A DNA stretch of 20,118 nucleotides from CAYLNM01 sp964385045 (GTDB lineage: Bacteria; Planctomycetota; Phycisphaerae; Phycisphaerales; SM1A02): contig CAYLNM010000076.1 in the NCBI GenBank assembly GCA_964385045.1, positions 1 to 20,118 of the forward strand. Direction: 5' to 3'. Numbering within the stretch: the stretch's first letter is position 1; the number at the start of each line of letters is the position of its first letter. A program made the position numbers and the translations under genes. Below the pieces are notes generated by a model, which saw only the letters and a program-made list of their open reading frames with translations, was not told the DNA's origin and made no database searches. Shown in pieces: positions 1 through 9,888 of this stretch.

Positions 1-1
1 C

Positions 2-145
2 GGCCCCGCCGACGCCGCGGCCGCTGCCGGTACCGGTGCCGGTGCCGGTGCCGCGGCTGCTGCCCGATGGGCCACCGGGACCGCGGCTTTCCTCGCCACC
101 CGGGCCGAGTGCCGCACGTCGACGCCACGCCGCCCCACCCCTTGA
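2..145 (+). CDS. possible C-terminal end of an upstream gene (partial)
   Basis: One forward frame is open from the window edge to a TGA at 143-145. It encodes an Ala/Gly-rich stretch built on a GGTGCC-type tandem repeat (about positions 27-52), then an Arg/Thr/Pro-rich end. Third codon positions are nearly all G or C, but so are those of neighbouring frames, so coding cannot be told from composition. No domain is recognisable. It ends 32 bases before the prepilin start, which is the only contextual support. It may equally be non-coding. Confidence 0.2.
   Translation, partial: GPADAAAAAGTGAGAGAAAAARWATGTAAFLATRAECRTSTPRRPTP
27..52. repeat. short GGTGCC tandem repeat
   Basis: The hexamer GGTGCC (first unit GGTACC) repeats about four times in a row. 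If translated in the frame ending at 145 it gives a Gly-Thr/Ala-Gly-Ala run. Simple-sequence repeats of this kind are common in GC-rich DNA and may be slippage-prone. Confidence 0.5.
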
Positions 146-170
146 CGAGCGGGGCCGACGCGCCGACACT
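142..170 (+). promoter_or_regulatory. candidate sigma70-type promoter for the prepilin gene
   Basis: TTGACG (142-147, five of six matches to the -35 consensus) is followed after 17 bases by GACACT (165-170, a weak -10 box). Transcription would begin at about 177, practically at the ATG at 178. No Shine-Dalgarno sequence precedes that ATG, so a leaderless mRNA is possible. This rests on motif matching only. Confidence 0.3.
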
Positions 171-177
171 GTTGCAC

Positions 178-1140
178 ATGCATTCGCAGGAACGATATCG
201 AGCAGCCGCCCGCCCCGACGCCGGACGGGCACGCGACGGCGCCCGGTCCCCACGGCTCCGCCGCGGCTTCTCGCTCGTCGAGCTGCTCGTCGTGATCGGG
301 ATCCTCGCCCTGCTGCTCGGCATCCTGCTCCCGGCCCTCTCCGGCGTTCGGCAGTCGGGCCGGGTCAGCGGGTGCCTCTCGAACCTGCGACAGATCGCCC
401 TCGCCCACGCGTCGTACATGAACGCCCACGAGGGGTACTTCGTCGACGCGGGCCTTCCCCACGGGTCCAGCGGCGGCGGCGCAGCCGACGAGCTGTCCTG
501 GGCCAACCAGCTGCGGCCGTACCTCGGCGCCCGTGACTACGACGGCGAGACCGACGAGGAGCTCGCCGCCCGCGAGCTCGAGGAGCTGCCGATGCTCCGC
601 TCGCCGCTGGACACCAGTCCGCACTGGCCGCCCCACCTCGGCGGCACCGGCGGGCCGGTCGAGGGCGACCGCTACCGCCGCTCGAGCTACGCCTTCAACG
701 ACTTCCTCTCCCGCCGCTACTCGCCGTACGTCGCGACCGAGGGCGCCTTCGCCGCCACCGACCGTCTCGGTCGCGTGCCGTCGCCGAACGACACCGTGCA
801 GTTCGCGGTGCTCGCCTTCGAGGGCGAGTACGCCGCCAGCGACCACGTGCACGTCGTCGACCTCTACAACCCCGTCGACCCGGTGCTGCTGCCGCGGATC
901 GCGGCCCGGCAGATGCAGATCGACGCCGCGGGCGGTCCGCCGGCCGAGTTCACCAGCCGGTCCAACTACGCCTTCCTCGACGGCTCGGTCGCCACCCGGC
1001 CGTTCGCCGACGTCTTCCTCCCCCCCGCCGACATGAACGGCGACGGGCTCGTGGTCGGGGCGTCGGACTTCGTCAACCGCTTCGACCCGCGCTCGGCCGG
1101 CCGCGTGACCGCCGCCGCCGCGGTGCGCAGCGCCGAGTGA
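178..1140 (+). CDS. prepilin-type N-terminal methylation domain protein (DUF1559-like)
   Basis: A 320-residue type IV pilin/pseudopilin-like protein, expected to be cut by prepilin peptidase and inserted in the inner membrane. A basic leader ends in RRG|FSLVELL, with cleavage after Gly30, Phe31 as first mature residue and the conserved Glu35, followed by one hydrophobic helix to about residue 55. A Cys66-SNLRQIALA stretch follows, as is usual in planctomycete DUF1559-type pilins. Near the C-terminus SNYAFLDGSV (from about residue 262) matches the H-X9-DG region of that family. An EF-hand-like DMNGDG sits at about residue 285. The ATG at 178 is chosen because the other in-frame ATG (67) would give an unusually long leader and no GTG/TTG lies between 178 and the cleavage site; there is no clear ribosome binding site. 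The next gene starts 29 bases downstream. The family is clear; the function (pilus, secretion or surface fibre) is not. Confidence 0.85.
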   Translation: MHSQERYRAAARPDAGRARDGARSPRLRRGFSLVELLVVIGILALLLGILLPALSGVRQSGRVSGCLSNLRQIALAHASYMNAHEGYFVDAGLPHGSSGGGAADELSWANQLRPYLGARDYDGETDEELAARELEELPMLRSPLDTSPHWPPHLGGTGGPVEGDRYRRSSYAFNDFLSRRYSPYVATEGAFAATDRLGRVPSPNDTVQFAVLAFEGEYAASDHVHVVDLYNPVDPVLLPRIAARQMQIDAAGGPPAEFTSRSNYAFLDGSVATRPFADVFLPPADMNGDGLVVGASDFVNRFDPRSAGRVTAAAAVRSAE

Positions 1141-1169
1141 GTCTCGTGTCGCCTCCCCGGAGCCTCGCC

Positions 1170-2003
1170 ATGCGATCCCGCCTCCGTTCCCGCCGTTCGT
1201 CCGCCCGCGGCCTCGCCGCCGCCACCGCCCTGCTCGCCGCCCCCGCCGCGCTCGGTCAGCTGCACGAGGGCGACGTCGCGATCGACGACGTCGACGGGGC
1301 GATCGCGATCGGCGTGGTCGAGGGCGGCGAGCTCACGCCGGAGAACGTCTTCGGCGTCACCTTCGGCGACCAGGGCATCCCGGCCTTCACGTCCGACCCC
1401 GGCTACAACGCCCCCGCCGGCACCTTCTCGCCCGGCAGCCGGCTGGGCTTCAACTTCCGCGGCGCCCTGGAGCGATGGGACGGCGAGGCGTTCTCGCCGC
1501 TGCTCGGCGGCGGGCTCGACGAGCGCCTCCGCATCACCTTCTTCACCGCCGAGGCCACCAGCGGCGAGGGCTTCGTGCCCGGCTTCGACCTGCAGGTGCA
1601 GCCCGACGGCGGCTACCACACGCATCTGGGCATGACGCTCCTGCCCGCGGACGGCGAGCCGTCTCCGCAGCCGGGCGTCTACCTGATGGAGCTCGAGCTC
1701 TACTCCACCGATCCCGACCTCGCGCCGAGCGAGCCGTACTGGTTCGTCTTCGGCCACGAGGCCGACCCGGTCGAGCTCGCCGAGGCCGAGCAGTGGGTCC
1801 GCGACGAGCGCGCGGGCTCCGGGCCGGCGTGCCCCGCCGACCTCGACGGCAGCGGCGCGGTGGGCTTCGACGACCTGCTCGGCGTGCTGTCGGCCTGGGG
1901 CGGCTGCGAGACCGCGTGCCCCGCGGACCTCGACGGCTCCGGCGCGGTCGACTTCGACGACGTCCTGAACGTGCTCTCGGCCTGGGGTCCCTGCTCCGGC
2001 TGA
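1170..2003 (+). CDS. secreted HxH-motif protein with two EF-hand (dockerin-like) tails
   Basis: A 277-residue exported protein. The ATG at 1170 is preceded by GGAG; a GTG at 1137 overlapping the previous stop would add 11 residues ahead of the signal peptide and is less likely. The Arg-rich start and Ala/Leu core (residues 14-28) form a signal peptide with cleavage near ALG. The body carries GGYHTHLGM (His150, His152) followed by PGVYLMELEL and EPYWFVF. The same order occurs in the next gene, so the two are paralogues. The C-terminus has two consecutive 26-residue units (221-246 and 250-275), each starting CPADLDG and ending WG-x-C, with DxDxSG calcium-loop spacing. The HxH pair might bind a metal, which is inference. 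I do not recognise a named family for the body. It is probably cotranscribed with the prepilin gene and the next gene. Confidence 0.82.
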   Translation: MRSRLRSRRSSARGLAAATALLAAPAALGQLHEGDVAIDDVDGAIAIGVVEGGELTPENVFGVTFGDQGIPAFTSDPGYNAPAGTFSPGSRLGFNFRGALERWDGEAFSPLLGGGLDERLRITFFTAEATSGEGFVPGFDLQVQPDGGYHTHLGMTLLPADGEPSPQPGVYLMELELYSTDPDLAPSEPYWFVFGHEADPVELAEAEQWVRDERAGSGPACPADLDGSGAVGFDDLLGVLSAWGGCETACPADLDGSGAVDFDDVLNVLSAWGPCSG

Positions 2004-2085
2004 GCGCCGATCCCGATTCCGCACGGGGCCGCGGCCCGTTTCGAGCCGCGACCCGTCCCATCCCGTTCCCCCGGAGGAGCCATCC

Positions 2086-2814
2086 ATGAGCCTTCGTTCC
2101 CTGACTCCCGCCGCGATCGCCGCGGCGGCCGCGATCGGTCTGTCCGCTCCCGCCCTCGCCGACGGCGACCACCTCGACGTCTGGCTGACGATCGGCGACG
2201 ACGGCCGGCTCGTCGTCGGCGGCATCAGCGAGCCCGACGACGGTCCGGTCGAGTTCTTCCCCGGCATGCGCGTCTTCGAGGGCGAGCTGGGAGAGGACCC
2301 GCAGTTCCCGTTCTCCGGCGACGAGCCCGGCTTCGAGATGGAGGACGGCAGCGTCGATCCCGGCACGCCGTTCACCTTCCTCGTCGACGGCCCGGTCACG
2401 AAGTGGAACGGCGCCGGCTTCGAGTCCACCGGCGCGGCCCTCTTCCTCGCCTTCGGCCCGAGCAACGTGACCACCGGGGCCAACTGGACCACCGGCTTCA
2501 CCTTCGCCGCCGACTCGGCCGGCGGCTTCCACAACCACTTCGAGCTGACCCTGCTCGGCGAGGCCGGCGCCGATCCCGCCGCCGGCATCTACCTCGTGCC
2601 GATGAAGCTCGCCATGGTCGGCTCGGACTCGGGCACCGAGACCTTCTGGTGGGTCCTGAACCTCGGCATGGAGGAGGCCGACCACGAGGCCGCGGCCGAC
2701 TGGGTGAAGGACAACCGCGTCGCCGGGCCCTGCCCGGGTGACGTCGACGGCAACGGCAGCGTGGACTTCGACGACCTGCTGGACGTGCTCGAGAGGTTCG
2801 GCGCGTGCCCGTGA
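2086..2814 (+). CDS. secreted HxH-motif protein with one EF-hand (dockerin-like) tail
   Basis: A 242-residue paralogue of the preceding gene, 82 bases downstream. A strong GGAGGAG ribosome site lies just before the ATG. Residues 1-25 form a signal peptide ending APALA|D. The body includes GGFHNHFEL (His149, His151), then AGIYLVPMKL and ETFWWVL, matching the order in its neighbour. A region rich in Asp/Glu lies in the first third. The C-terminus carries one 26-residue tail (216-241) starting CPGDVDG and ending FGAC, against two in the neighbour. It is likely periplasmic or surface-exposed. Metal binding through the HxH pair and calcium binding by the tail are inferences. A strong hairpin follows the stop codon. 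Confidence 0.82.
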   Translation: MSLRSLTPAAIAAAAAIGLSAPALADGDHLDVWLTIGDDGRLVVGGISEPDDGPVEFFPGMRVFEGELGEDPQFPFSGDEPGFEMEDGSVDPGTPFTFLVDGPVTKWNGAGFESTGAALFLAFGPSNVTTGANWTTGFTFAADSAGGFHNHFELTLLGEAGADPAAGIYLVPMKLAMVGSDSGTETFWWVLNLGMEEADHEAAADWVKDNRVAGPCPGDVDGNGSVDFDDLLDVLERFGACP

Positions 2815-2849
2815 CCTGAGCCGCGGGTCCACCCCACTCGAGCCATCGC

Positions 2850-2882
2850 CCGCGAGGGTCCCGTCCGCCGGGGCCCTCGCGG
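2850..2882. terminator. bidirectional hairpin between convergent genes
   Basis: Positions 2850-2862 pair with 2870-2882 in a 13-base-pair stem (one G-U wobble) around a 7-base loop. It lies between the convergent stops at 2814 and 2979. No T-tract follows on either strand, so it is either a non-canonical intrinsic terminator or an mRNA end-stabilising hairpin. Confidence 0.6.
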
Positions 2883-2978
2883 CGCGCGCGGTCCGCGTGG
2901 TCAGAGTGGTCCGCACGAACCGCGTCGCGGGCGGCACGGGCCGGGGGCCGCGGGCCGCGCCGGGCCCCGCCCCGTGCG

Positions 2979-3737
2979 TCAGTCCCCCGCGACCCGGGCG
3001 AGGAACGCGTCGACGCGATCGGGATGGGTCAGCGGCAGCAGGTGCCGCGCTCCCGCGATCACCTCGACCTCGGGCCCGGGCACGAGCGGGATCACCCAGT
3101 CGCGGTCGCCGTGCAGCGCGTGCAGCGGGGCCGGCGGCGGCGACTCGTCGCGCCAGTCGGCGCACACCCGGGCGAGCGTTCGCAAGGGCCCGGGATCCAC
3201 GTCCGCCGCCATCGCCCGCACGAGGCGGGTGGCCTCGGCGTCGAGCCGCTCGCGGCGGGCGAAGACGCCGGCGAGGCCGCGGAGCACGGCGCGGGCGATC
3301 GGCGCCGGCACCGGCGCCCCGGCCCGGCGGGCGATCGCGAACCGCGCCGGCAGGTGCGACGGACGCCGGCAGCCCGCGATCACCGCCACCGCGCTCGCGT
3401 CCACGCGCCGCGCCATCTCGATCACGAGCTGCCCCCCGAAGCTCATGCCCGCAAGCACCGGGCGAGCGTCCGCGATCGCGGCCGGGAGCGCGTCGGCGAG
3501 GCGTCCGGCGTACGCGGCGCAGTCGTCGCCGCGACCCGGCTCCGGCCACGCGGGCACGTGGACGCGGTCGCCGAAGCGCGCGAGCTGCGGGCCGAAGAGC
3601 CGGTGGTCGGCCCCGAGCCCCGGGACCAGCACGAGCGGCCGTCCGCCGGGCGCGGGGCGGTCGCCCGCGGCAGCGGCGGCGGCGGCGGGCTCGTCGGACG
3701 CGGTGGGCTCGGCGGAGTCGTCGGAGGTGGCGGACAT
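2979..3737 (-). CDS. alpha/beta-fold hydrolase
   Basis: A 252-residue soluble alpha/beta hydrolase. After an Ala-rich N-terminus (to about residue 30), RPLVLVPGLGADHRLF forms the first strand and oxyanion-side loop. The nucleophile elbow is GMSFGG with Ser99. The acid is in HGDRDWVIP (most likely Asp213) and the base is His232 in GARHLLPLTHP. The complete triad argues for an active serine hydrolase (esterase, lipase or related). The substrate cannot be read from the sequence. The start at 3737 follows a GAGG-like site; a longer frame to 3818 adds only an Arg/Gly/Pro-rich extension. The gene is divergent from the HNH gene and convergent with the secreted-protein cluster. Confidence 0.85.
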   Translation of the reverse strand: MSATSDDSAEPTASDEPAAAAAAAGDRPAPGGRPLVLVPGLGADHRLFGPQLARFGDRVHVPAWPEPGRGDDCAAYAGRLADALPAAIADARPVLAGMSFGGQLVIEMARRVDASAVAVIAGCRRPSHLPARFAIARRAGAPVPAPIARAVLRGLAGVFARRERLDAEATRLVRAMAADVDPGPLRTLARVCADWRDESPPPAPLHALHGDRDWVIPLVPGPEVEVIAGARHLLPLTHPDRVDAFLARVAGD

Positions 3738-3797
3738 GCGGGACCTCGGGTTCCCGGACGGTCCGGCGGGGCCCGGCGTCGCCGGGGCCGCGCCCTT

Positions 3798-3814
3798 CGC
3801 GCGGCGGCCGCGCG
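3798..3814. promoter_or_regulatory. inverted repeat in the divergent intergenic region
   Basis: CGCGCGG, three bases, then CCGCGCG forms a perfect 7-base dyad between the divergent hydrolase and HNH genes. It could be an operator or simply a result of the base composition. Confidence 0.2.
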
Positions 3815-3840
3815 ACATTGCCGGAATCCGAACCGTCGTC

Positions 3841-3870
3841 TTGCTCGCGGGAAGACCCGCAGGCTACCAT
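3841..3870 (+). promoter_or_regulatory. candidate promoter for the HNH gene with dyad in the spacer
   Basis: TTGCTC (3841-3846) and TACCAT (3865-3870) are separated by 18 bases, a weak sigma70-type match about 77 bases ahead of the ATG. The spacer contains GCGGG-AAGA-CCCGC (3847-3860), a perfect 5+4+5 dyad that could be an operator. This is motif evidence only. Confidence 0.3.
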
Positions 3871-3946
3871 CCTGCGAACGATTCGGTCCGCGCCGGACGT
3901 CTCGTCCGGGTCCGGGGAGTCCCCCCGGGAGACCGGAGGGAGACGG

Positions 3947-4585
3947 ATGCTCGACGCGGCCCACGTGACCGCCCTGGACGACAAGGTCCTCGTCCTCAAT
4001 CGCCTCTACACGGCGATTCGTGTCGTCTCCGCTCGTCGCGCCTTCGTGCTCCTGTGCAAGCGCGTCGCCGAGGTCATCGCGGTCGAGGACGGGGCGTACG
4101 CGAACTACGACTTCGAGACCTGGGCCGAGCTCGCCTCGCTGCAGCGGGAGCTGTCGCCCGATGCCTACAGCTGGATCCGCACGCCGCGGGTCGAGATCGC
4201 GGTGCCGAAGATCATCCGGCTCTTCGACTACGACCGCGTGCCGCGGAGCCCGGTGAAGCTCAACCGGCGGAACATCTACGCCCGCGACGGCAACCGCTGC
4301 CAGTACTGCGGCCGCATCTTCCCGGTGAGGGAGCTCACGCTCGACCACGTGACCCCGCGGGTGCAGGGCGGCGGCAACTCGTGGCAGAATCTCGTCTGCG
4401 CCTGCCTCGCCTGCAACACCCGCAAGGGCGGCCGCACGCCGCGGCAGGCCGGCATGAAGCTGGTGCGCGAGCCCGCCCGGCCCAAGCGCTCGCCGTCGAT
4501 GACGCTGCGGCTGGGCTCCACCAAGTACGCCTCCTGGCGGGCGTTCCTCTCGAACGCGTACTGGAACGTGGAGCTGAAGGATTGA
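3947..4585 (+). CDS. HNH endonuclease family protein
   Basis: A 212-residue protein with an HNH fold near the C-terminal half. CQYC (Cys118, Cys121) and CLAC (Cys153, Cys156) form the two zinc-binding knuckles. LDHVTPR (Asp133, His134) is the catalytic part and Asn148 in QNLV completes the HNH pattern, followed by CNTRKGG. The N-terminal 110 residues (VLVLNRLYTAIRVVSARRAF onwards) are the extension typical of the small bacterial HNH proteins annotated as stand-alone endonucleases, widespread in planctomycetes and cyanobacteria. The ATG at 3947 has GGAGGGAG a few bases upstream. No methylase, phage or intron gene is near, so the role (repair, defence or housekeeping) is unknown. It may be cotranscribed with the sigma factor 49 bases downstream. 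Confidence 0.88.
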   Translation: MLDAAHVTALDDKVLVLNRLYTAIRVVSARRAFVLLCKRVAEVIAVEDGAYANYDFETWAELASLQRELSPDAYSWIRTPRVEIAVPKIIRLFDYDRVPRSPVKLNRRNIYARDGNRCQYCGRIFPVRELTLDHVTPRVQGGGNSWQNLVCACLACNTRKGGRTPRQAGMKLVREPARPKRSPSMTLRLGSTKYASWRAFLSNAYWNVELKD

Positions 4586-4634
4586 CCGGGGCCGCCCCGC
4601 GGCCGCCCCGGTTCCGTCCCCGCGGTCTCGCACG

Positions 4635-5245
4635 ATGAGCGCGTCCGGTCGTCCCGTGGGCGACGGTGCCGTGACGCGGCTGCTCGCCCGCGCCGCCTCG
4701 GGCGACGCGAGCGCCGAGGCCGACGCCCTGGCGCGGGTCTACGACGAGCTGCGGAGCCTCGCCGCGTCGCACCTCCGCCACGAGCGGACCGGCCACACCC
4801 TGCAGCCCACCGCCCTCGTGCACGAGGCCTGGCTGCGCCTGGCGGCCCCGGGCGAGGACGGCTGGAACGATCGACGGCACTTCCTCGGCTGCGCCGCCCG
4901 CGTGATGCGGCAGGTGCTGGTCGACCACGCCCGCGGACGCGGACGCATCAAGCGTGGCGGCGACCGCGTGAAGCTCACGCTCGACCCCACGGTCACGCCG
5001 CCCGACGGCCGCGACCGCGACCGCGACCGGCCCGACCGACTCGACCTGCTCGCCCTCGACGAGGCGATGACCGAGCTCGCGGCCCTCGACGAGCGCAAGG
5101 CCCGGCTGGTGGAGCTGCGGTTCTTCGCCGGTCTCCCGGCGGACGAGGCGGCCGAGGTGCTGGGGATCGCCCGCTCCACCGCGAGCGAGGAGTGGCGGCT
5201 CGCCCGGGCGTGGCTCGGCCGGCGCCTGCAGGCGGAGGAGCCCAC

Positions 5246-5249
<4 letters not shown>
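4635..5249 (+). CDS. ECF-type RNA polymerase sigma factor
   Basis: A 204-residue ECF sigma factor. Region 2 runs from about residue 36 to 105: YDELRSLAASHLRHE, then HTLQPTALVHEAWLRL, then HFLGCAARVMRQVLVDHAR. This is the signature of the planctomycete/acidobacterial group linked to Ser/Thr kinases. A charged linker of Arg-Asp repeats (126-135) leads to region 4 (about 147-198), with ERKARLVELRFFAGL and a helix-turn-helix around EAAEVLGIARSTASEEWRLA. No anti-sigma factor is adjacent; in this ECF class the linked kinase is thought to regulate instead, which is family knowledge. The stop TGA lies inside the GTGA that starts the kinase. No strong ribosome site precedes the ATG. Confidence 0.92.
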
Positions 5250-7972
<2,723 letters not shown>

Positions 7973-8056
7973 TCGCGGCCGGGGGCACCCGCCCCACCGC
8001 AGGAATCCCGAGATCGCCCCGGGCGCCCTCCGCCCCGTCGTCGCATGGACGGGCGA

Positions 8057-8075
8057 GCGGACCCGCGCGGTCCGC
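8057..8075 (+). promoter_or_regulatory. upstream palindrome, copy A
   Basis: GCGGACC, five bases, GGTCCGC; it ends 45 bases before the ATG at 8121. The same element lies before the paralogue at 9821-9838, where the A-T pair (8061/8071) is replaced by G-C, so pairing is kept. It may be a 5' UTR hairpin or an operator. Confidence 0.4.
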
Positions 8076-8120
8076 CGTTCCGAGATCCCCTCGCGGCCCC
8101 CGCGGCCCCGGAGACGACCC

Positions 8121-9515
8121 ATGCGGCGTTCCCCCGTCCCCCTCGCCGCCGCCCTCCTCGCGGCGACGTCCAGCCTGCCGGCCCTCGCCGCCGGCGGCGA
8201 TCAGTCCATCACCCTCACCCCGGCCAACAGCATCCAGGCCACCATCAACAGCGGTCTCTACGCCGAGATCGTGCTCTCGCCCGGGATCTACAACCAGGTC
8301 GTCGACTTCAACGGCGAGGTCCTGACCCTGCGGAGCACCGACCCCGACGATCCCGCGGTGGTCGCCGCCACCGTCCTCGACGGGAGCAACCTCGGGACCA
8401 GCGTGATCGTCTTCGACGACGGGGAAGGGCCCGACTCGCGCCTGGTCGGCCTCACGATCACCGGCGGCACGGCGACCACGGCGGCCCCGAACGATCGCGG
8501 CGGCGGCATCCGCTGCTTCCCGGGCTCGCCCACGATCGATCGCTGCGTCGTCGTCGGCAACCAGGCGAGCGGCGGCGGCGGCGGTCTCTACGTCTCCGGC
8601 GGGCAGCCCACGATCGTCGACAGCGTCTTCCTCGACAACACGGCGGATCAGGGCGGCGGCATCTACCTGAACATGACCGGCTTCACCATCGAGCTCGTCG
8701 GCCTCCGCGTGGAGGGCAACGTGGCCCCGACCGCCGGCGGCGGCATCCGCACCCAGGGCGGCTCGCTGCGGATGCGCGACTGCGAGCTGCTCGCCAACGA
8801 GACCGCGATCAACGGCGGCGGCCTCTACGCCAACAACACGGACCTCGACGTCCGCCGGACCCGCTTCACCGGGAACCTCGCCGAGCGCGGCGGCGGCATC
8901 TACACGCTGCAGGAGTCGGTGCCGTCGGTGATCGCCGACTCGGTGCTCGAGGGCAACGTCGCCACGGCCACCGGCGGCGGGGCGTACTTCCGCACCCCGG
9001 TCACGGTCCGCAACGCGACCGTCGTCCAGAACGCGGGCGGCTCGGCCGGCATCGACGCCGCGACCGGGACCACCACCGTGATCTCCTCGATCCTCTGGAA
9101 CAACGTCGGCTCGGGGCAGGTCGGGGGCGCCGGCACGCAGGTCGTTCGCTTCTCCGTGGTGCAGGGTGGGTTCGCCGGCCCCGGCAACCTGGACGTCGAC
9201 CCGCAGTTCGTCGCGGCGGGCGACGGGACGTACGAGCTCGCCGCGGGCTCGCCGGCCATCGACGCCGGCGACACCTCGGCCCTCGCGGACGAGTATCCGC
9301 TCGACTTCCTCGGAAACGCCCGCGCCGTCGACGACTTCGACACGCCCGACACCGGCGTCGCCCGGCTCGGCATCAACGTCGACGTGGGGGCCTTCGAGTT
9401 CCAGCCCGAGCCCGTCGGCGGCGACCCGACCTGCCCCGAGGACGTCGACGGCAACGGCGTCGTCGAGTTCGCCGACCTGCTCTCGGTGCTGGGATCCTTC
9501 GGCGCCTGCGGCTGA
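8121..9515 (+). CDS. secreted right-handed beta-helix protein with EF-hand tail (copy A)
   Basis: A 464-residue exported protein. GGAG precedes the ATG by seven bases. The signal peptide (residues 1-23 or 24) ends PALA. The mature part begins with SITLTPANSIQATINSG and SPGIYNQVV, the usual opening of planctomycete parallel beta-helix proteins, then LTITGG. Rungs follow with repeated GGGI/GGGL-Y turns (GGGIR, GGGLY, GGGIY, GGGAY) and Asn-rich positions to about residue 310. Next comes a choice-of-anchor-Q-like part (DVDPQFV, then GSPAIDAGD, then VGAFEFQPEP). The last 26 residues before a final Gly form the Cys-bracketed EF-hand unit (438-463). Such folds bind or cleave polysaccharide or act as surface adhesins. 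No catalytic residues can be assigned, so the function is open. It is a tandem paralogue of the next gene. Confidence 0.88.
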   Translation: MRRSPVPLAAALLAATSSLPALAAGGDQSITLTPANSIQATINSGLYAEIVLSPGIYNQVVDFNGEVLTLRSTDPDDPAVVAATVLDGSNLGTSVIVFDDGEGPDSRLVGLTITGGTATTAAPNDRGGGIRCFPGSPTIDRCVVVGNQASGGGGGLYVSGGQPTIVDSVFLDNTADQGGGIYLNMTGFTIELVGLRVEGNVAPTAGGGIRTQGGSLRMRDCELLANETAINGGGLYANNTDLDVRRTRFTGNLAERGGGIYTLQESVPSVIADSVLEGNVATATGGGAYFRTPVTVRNATVVQNAGGSAGIDAATGTTTVISSILWNNVGSGQVGGAGTQVVRFSVVQGGFAGPGNLDVDPQFVAAGDGTYELAAGSPAIDAGDTSALADEYPLDFLGNARAVDDFDTPDTGVARLGINVDVGAFEFQPEPVGGDPTCPEDVDGNGVVEFADLLSVLGSFGACG

Positions 9516-9615
9516 TCCGACCCCGCGCCGGCCCCCGACGGGCCGCCGCGGCCCGCGGGCGAGCGGCGACCGGATCCTCCGGCGCCGCCCGACCGTCCCA
9601 CTCCTCGTCCACGCC

Positions 9616-9651
9616 CGACCGCCCCCGCGCCGCCACGGCCGGGGGCGGTCG
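9616..9651 (+). terminator. long-stem hairpin after beta-helix copy A
   Basis: Positions 9616-9627 pair perfectly with 9640-9651 (12 base pairs). The loop can add four more pairs (9629-9632 with 9636-9639) after one bulged base. It lies about 100 bases after the stop and has no T-tract. It is repeated after copy B with the stem fully conserved. Confidence 0.6.
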
Positions 9652-9820
9652 TCGTCGTGGACGCGCGACGTCGAGCGGTCGGCGTCGGCCCGGCCGGTCC
9701 CGTCCCCGCCCCGCTCGCCCGCGGCCCGGCGAACGCGAACGCGGACGCAGCCCCGGGGTCCGCGGAAATCGCGCGATTCCTCCGGGCGCCGGCCCGCCGC
9801 GCCGTCGCATGGACGGGAGA

Positions 9821-9838
9821 GCGGGCCGCGCGGCCCGC
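9821..9838 (+). promoter_or_regulatory. upstream palindrome, copy B
   Basis: An 18-base perfect palindrome (GCGGGCCGC and its complement) that ends 50 bases before the ATG at 9889. It corresponds in position to 8057-8075, with a compensatory G-C for A-T change. Confidence 0.4.
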
Positions 9839-9888
9839 CGTCCACCCGCCCTCGCGGCCCCACGGCCCCACGGCCCCGGAGACGACCC

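Larger units (their letters stand above)
7997..9661 (+). repeat. tandem duplication unit A (beta-helix locus)
   Basis: This unit aligns end to end with the unit at about 9760-11441: upstream leader with palindrome, GGAGACGACCC before the ATG, the gene, and the downstream hairpin with CGACCGCCCCCG/CGGGGGCGGTCG arms. Boundaries are approximate, read by eye. The units are diverged copies, not identical repeats. Confidence 0.75.
9516..9888. other. 373-base intergenic region between the beta-helix paralogues
   Basis: It contains the copy A hairpin (9616-9651), a roughly 100-base spacer without counterpart in the other unit, and the copy B leader with its palindrome (9821-9838). I see no convincing small gene; open frames here have no start context or recognisable motif. 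Confidence 0.6.

Noticed and set aside
2738..3946. Forward frame extending the HNH protein by about 400 residues upstream
   Set aside because: It is antisense to the alpha/beta hydrolase and consists of Arg/Pro/Ala-rich sequence; the ATG at 3947 has a proper ribosome site and starts the conserved part.
8495..8985. Repeated GGCGGCGGC blocks in the beta-helix gene as a possible repeat array
   Set aside because: They are codons for the GGGI/GGGL turns of successive beta-helix rungs, with unequal spacing and no conserved spacer structure; not a CRISPR or satellite array.
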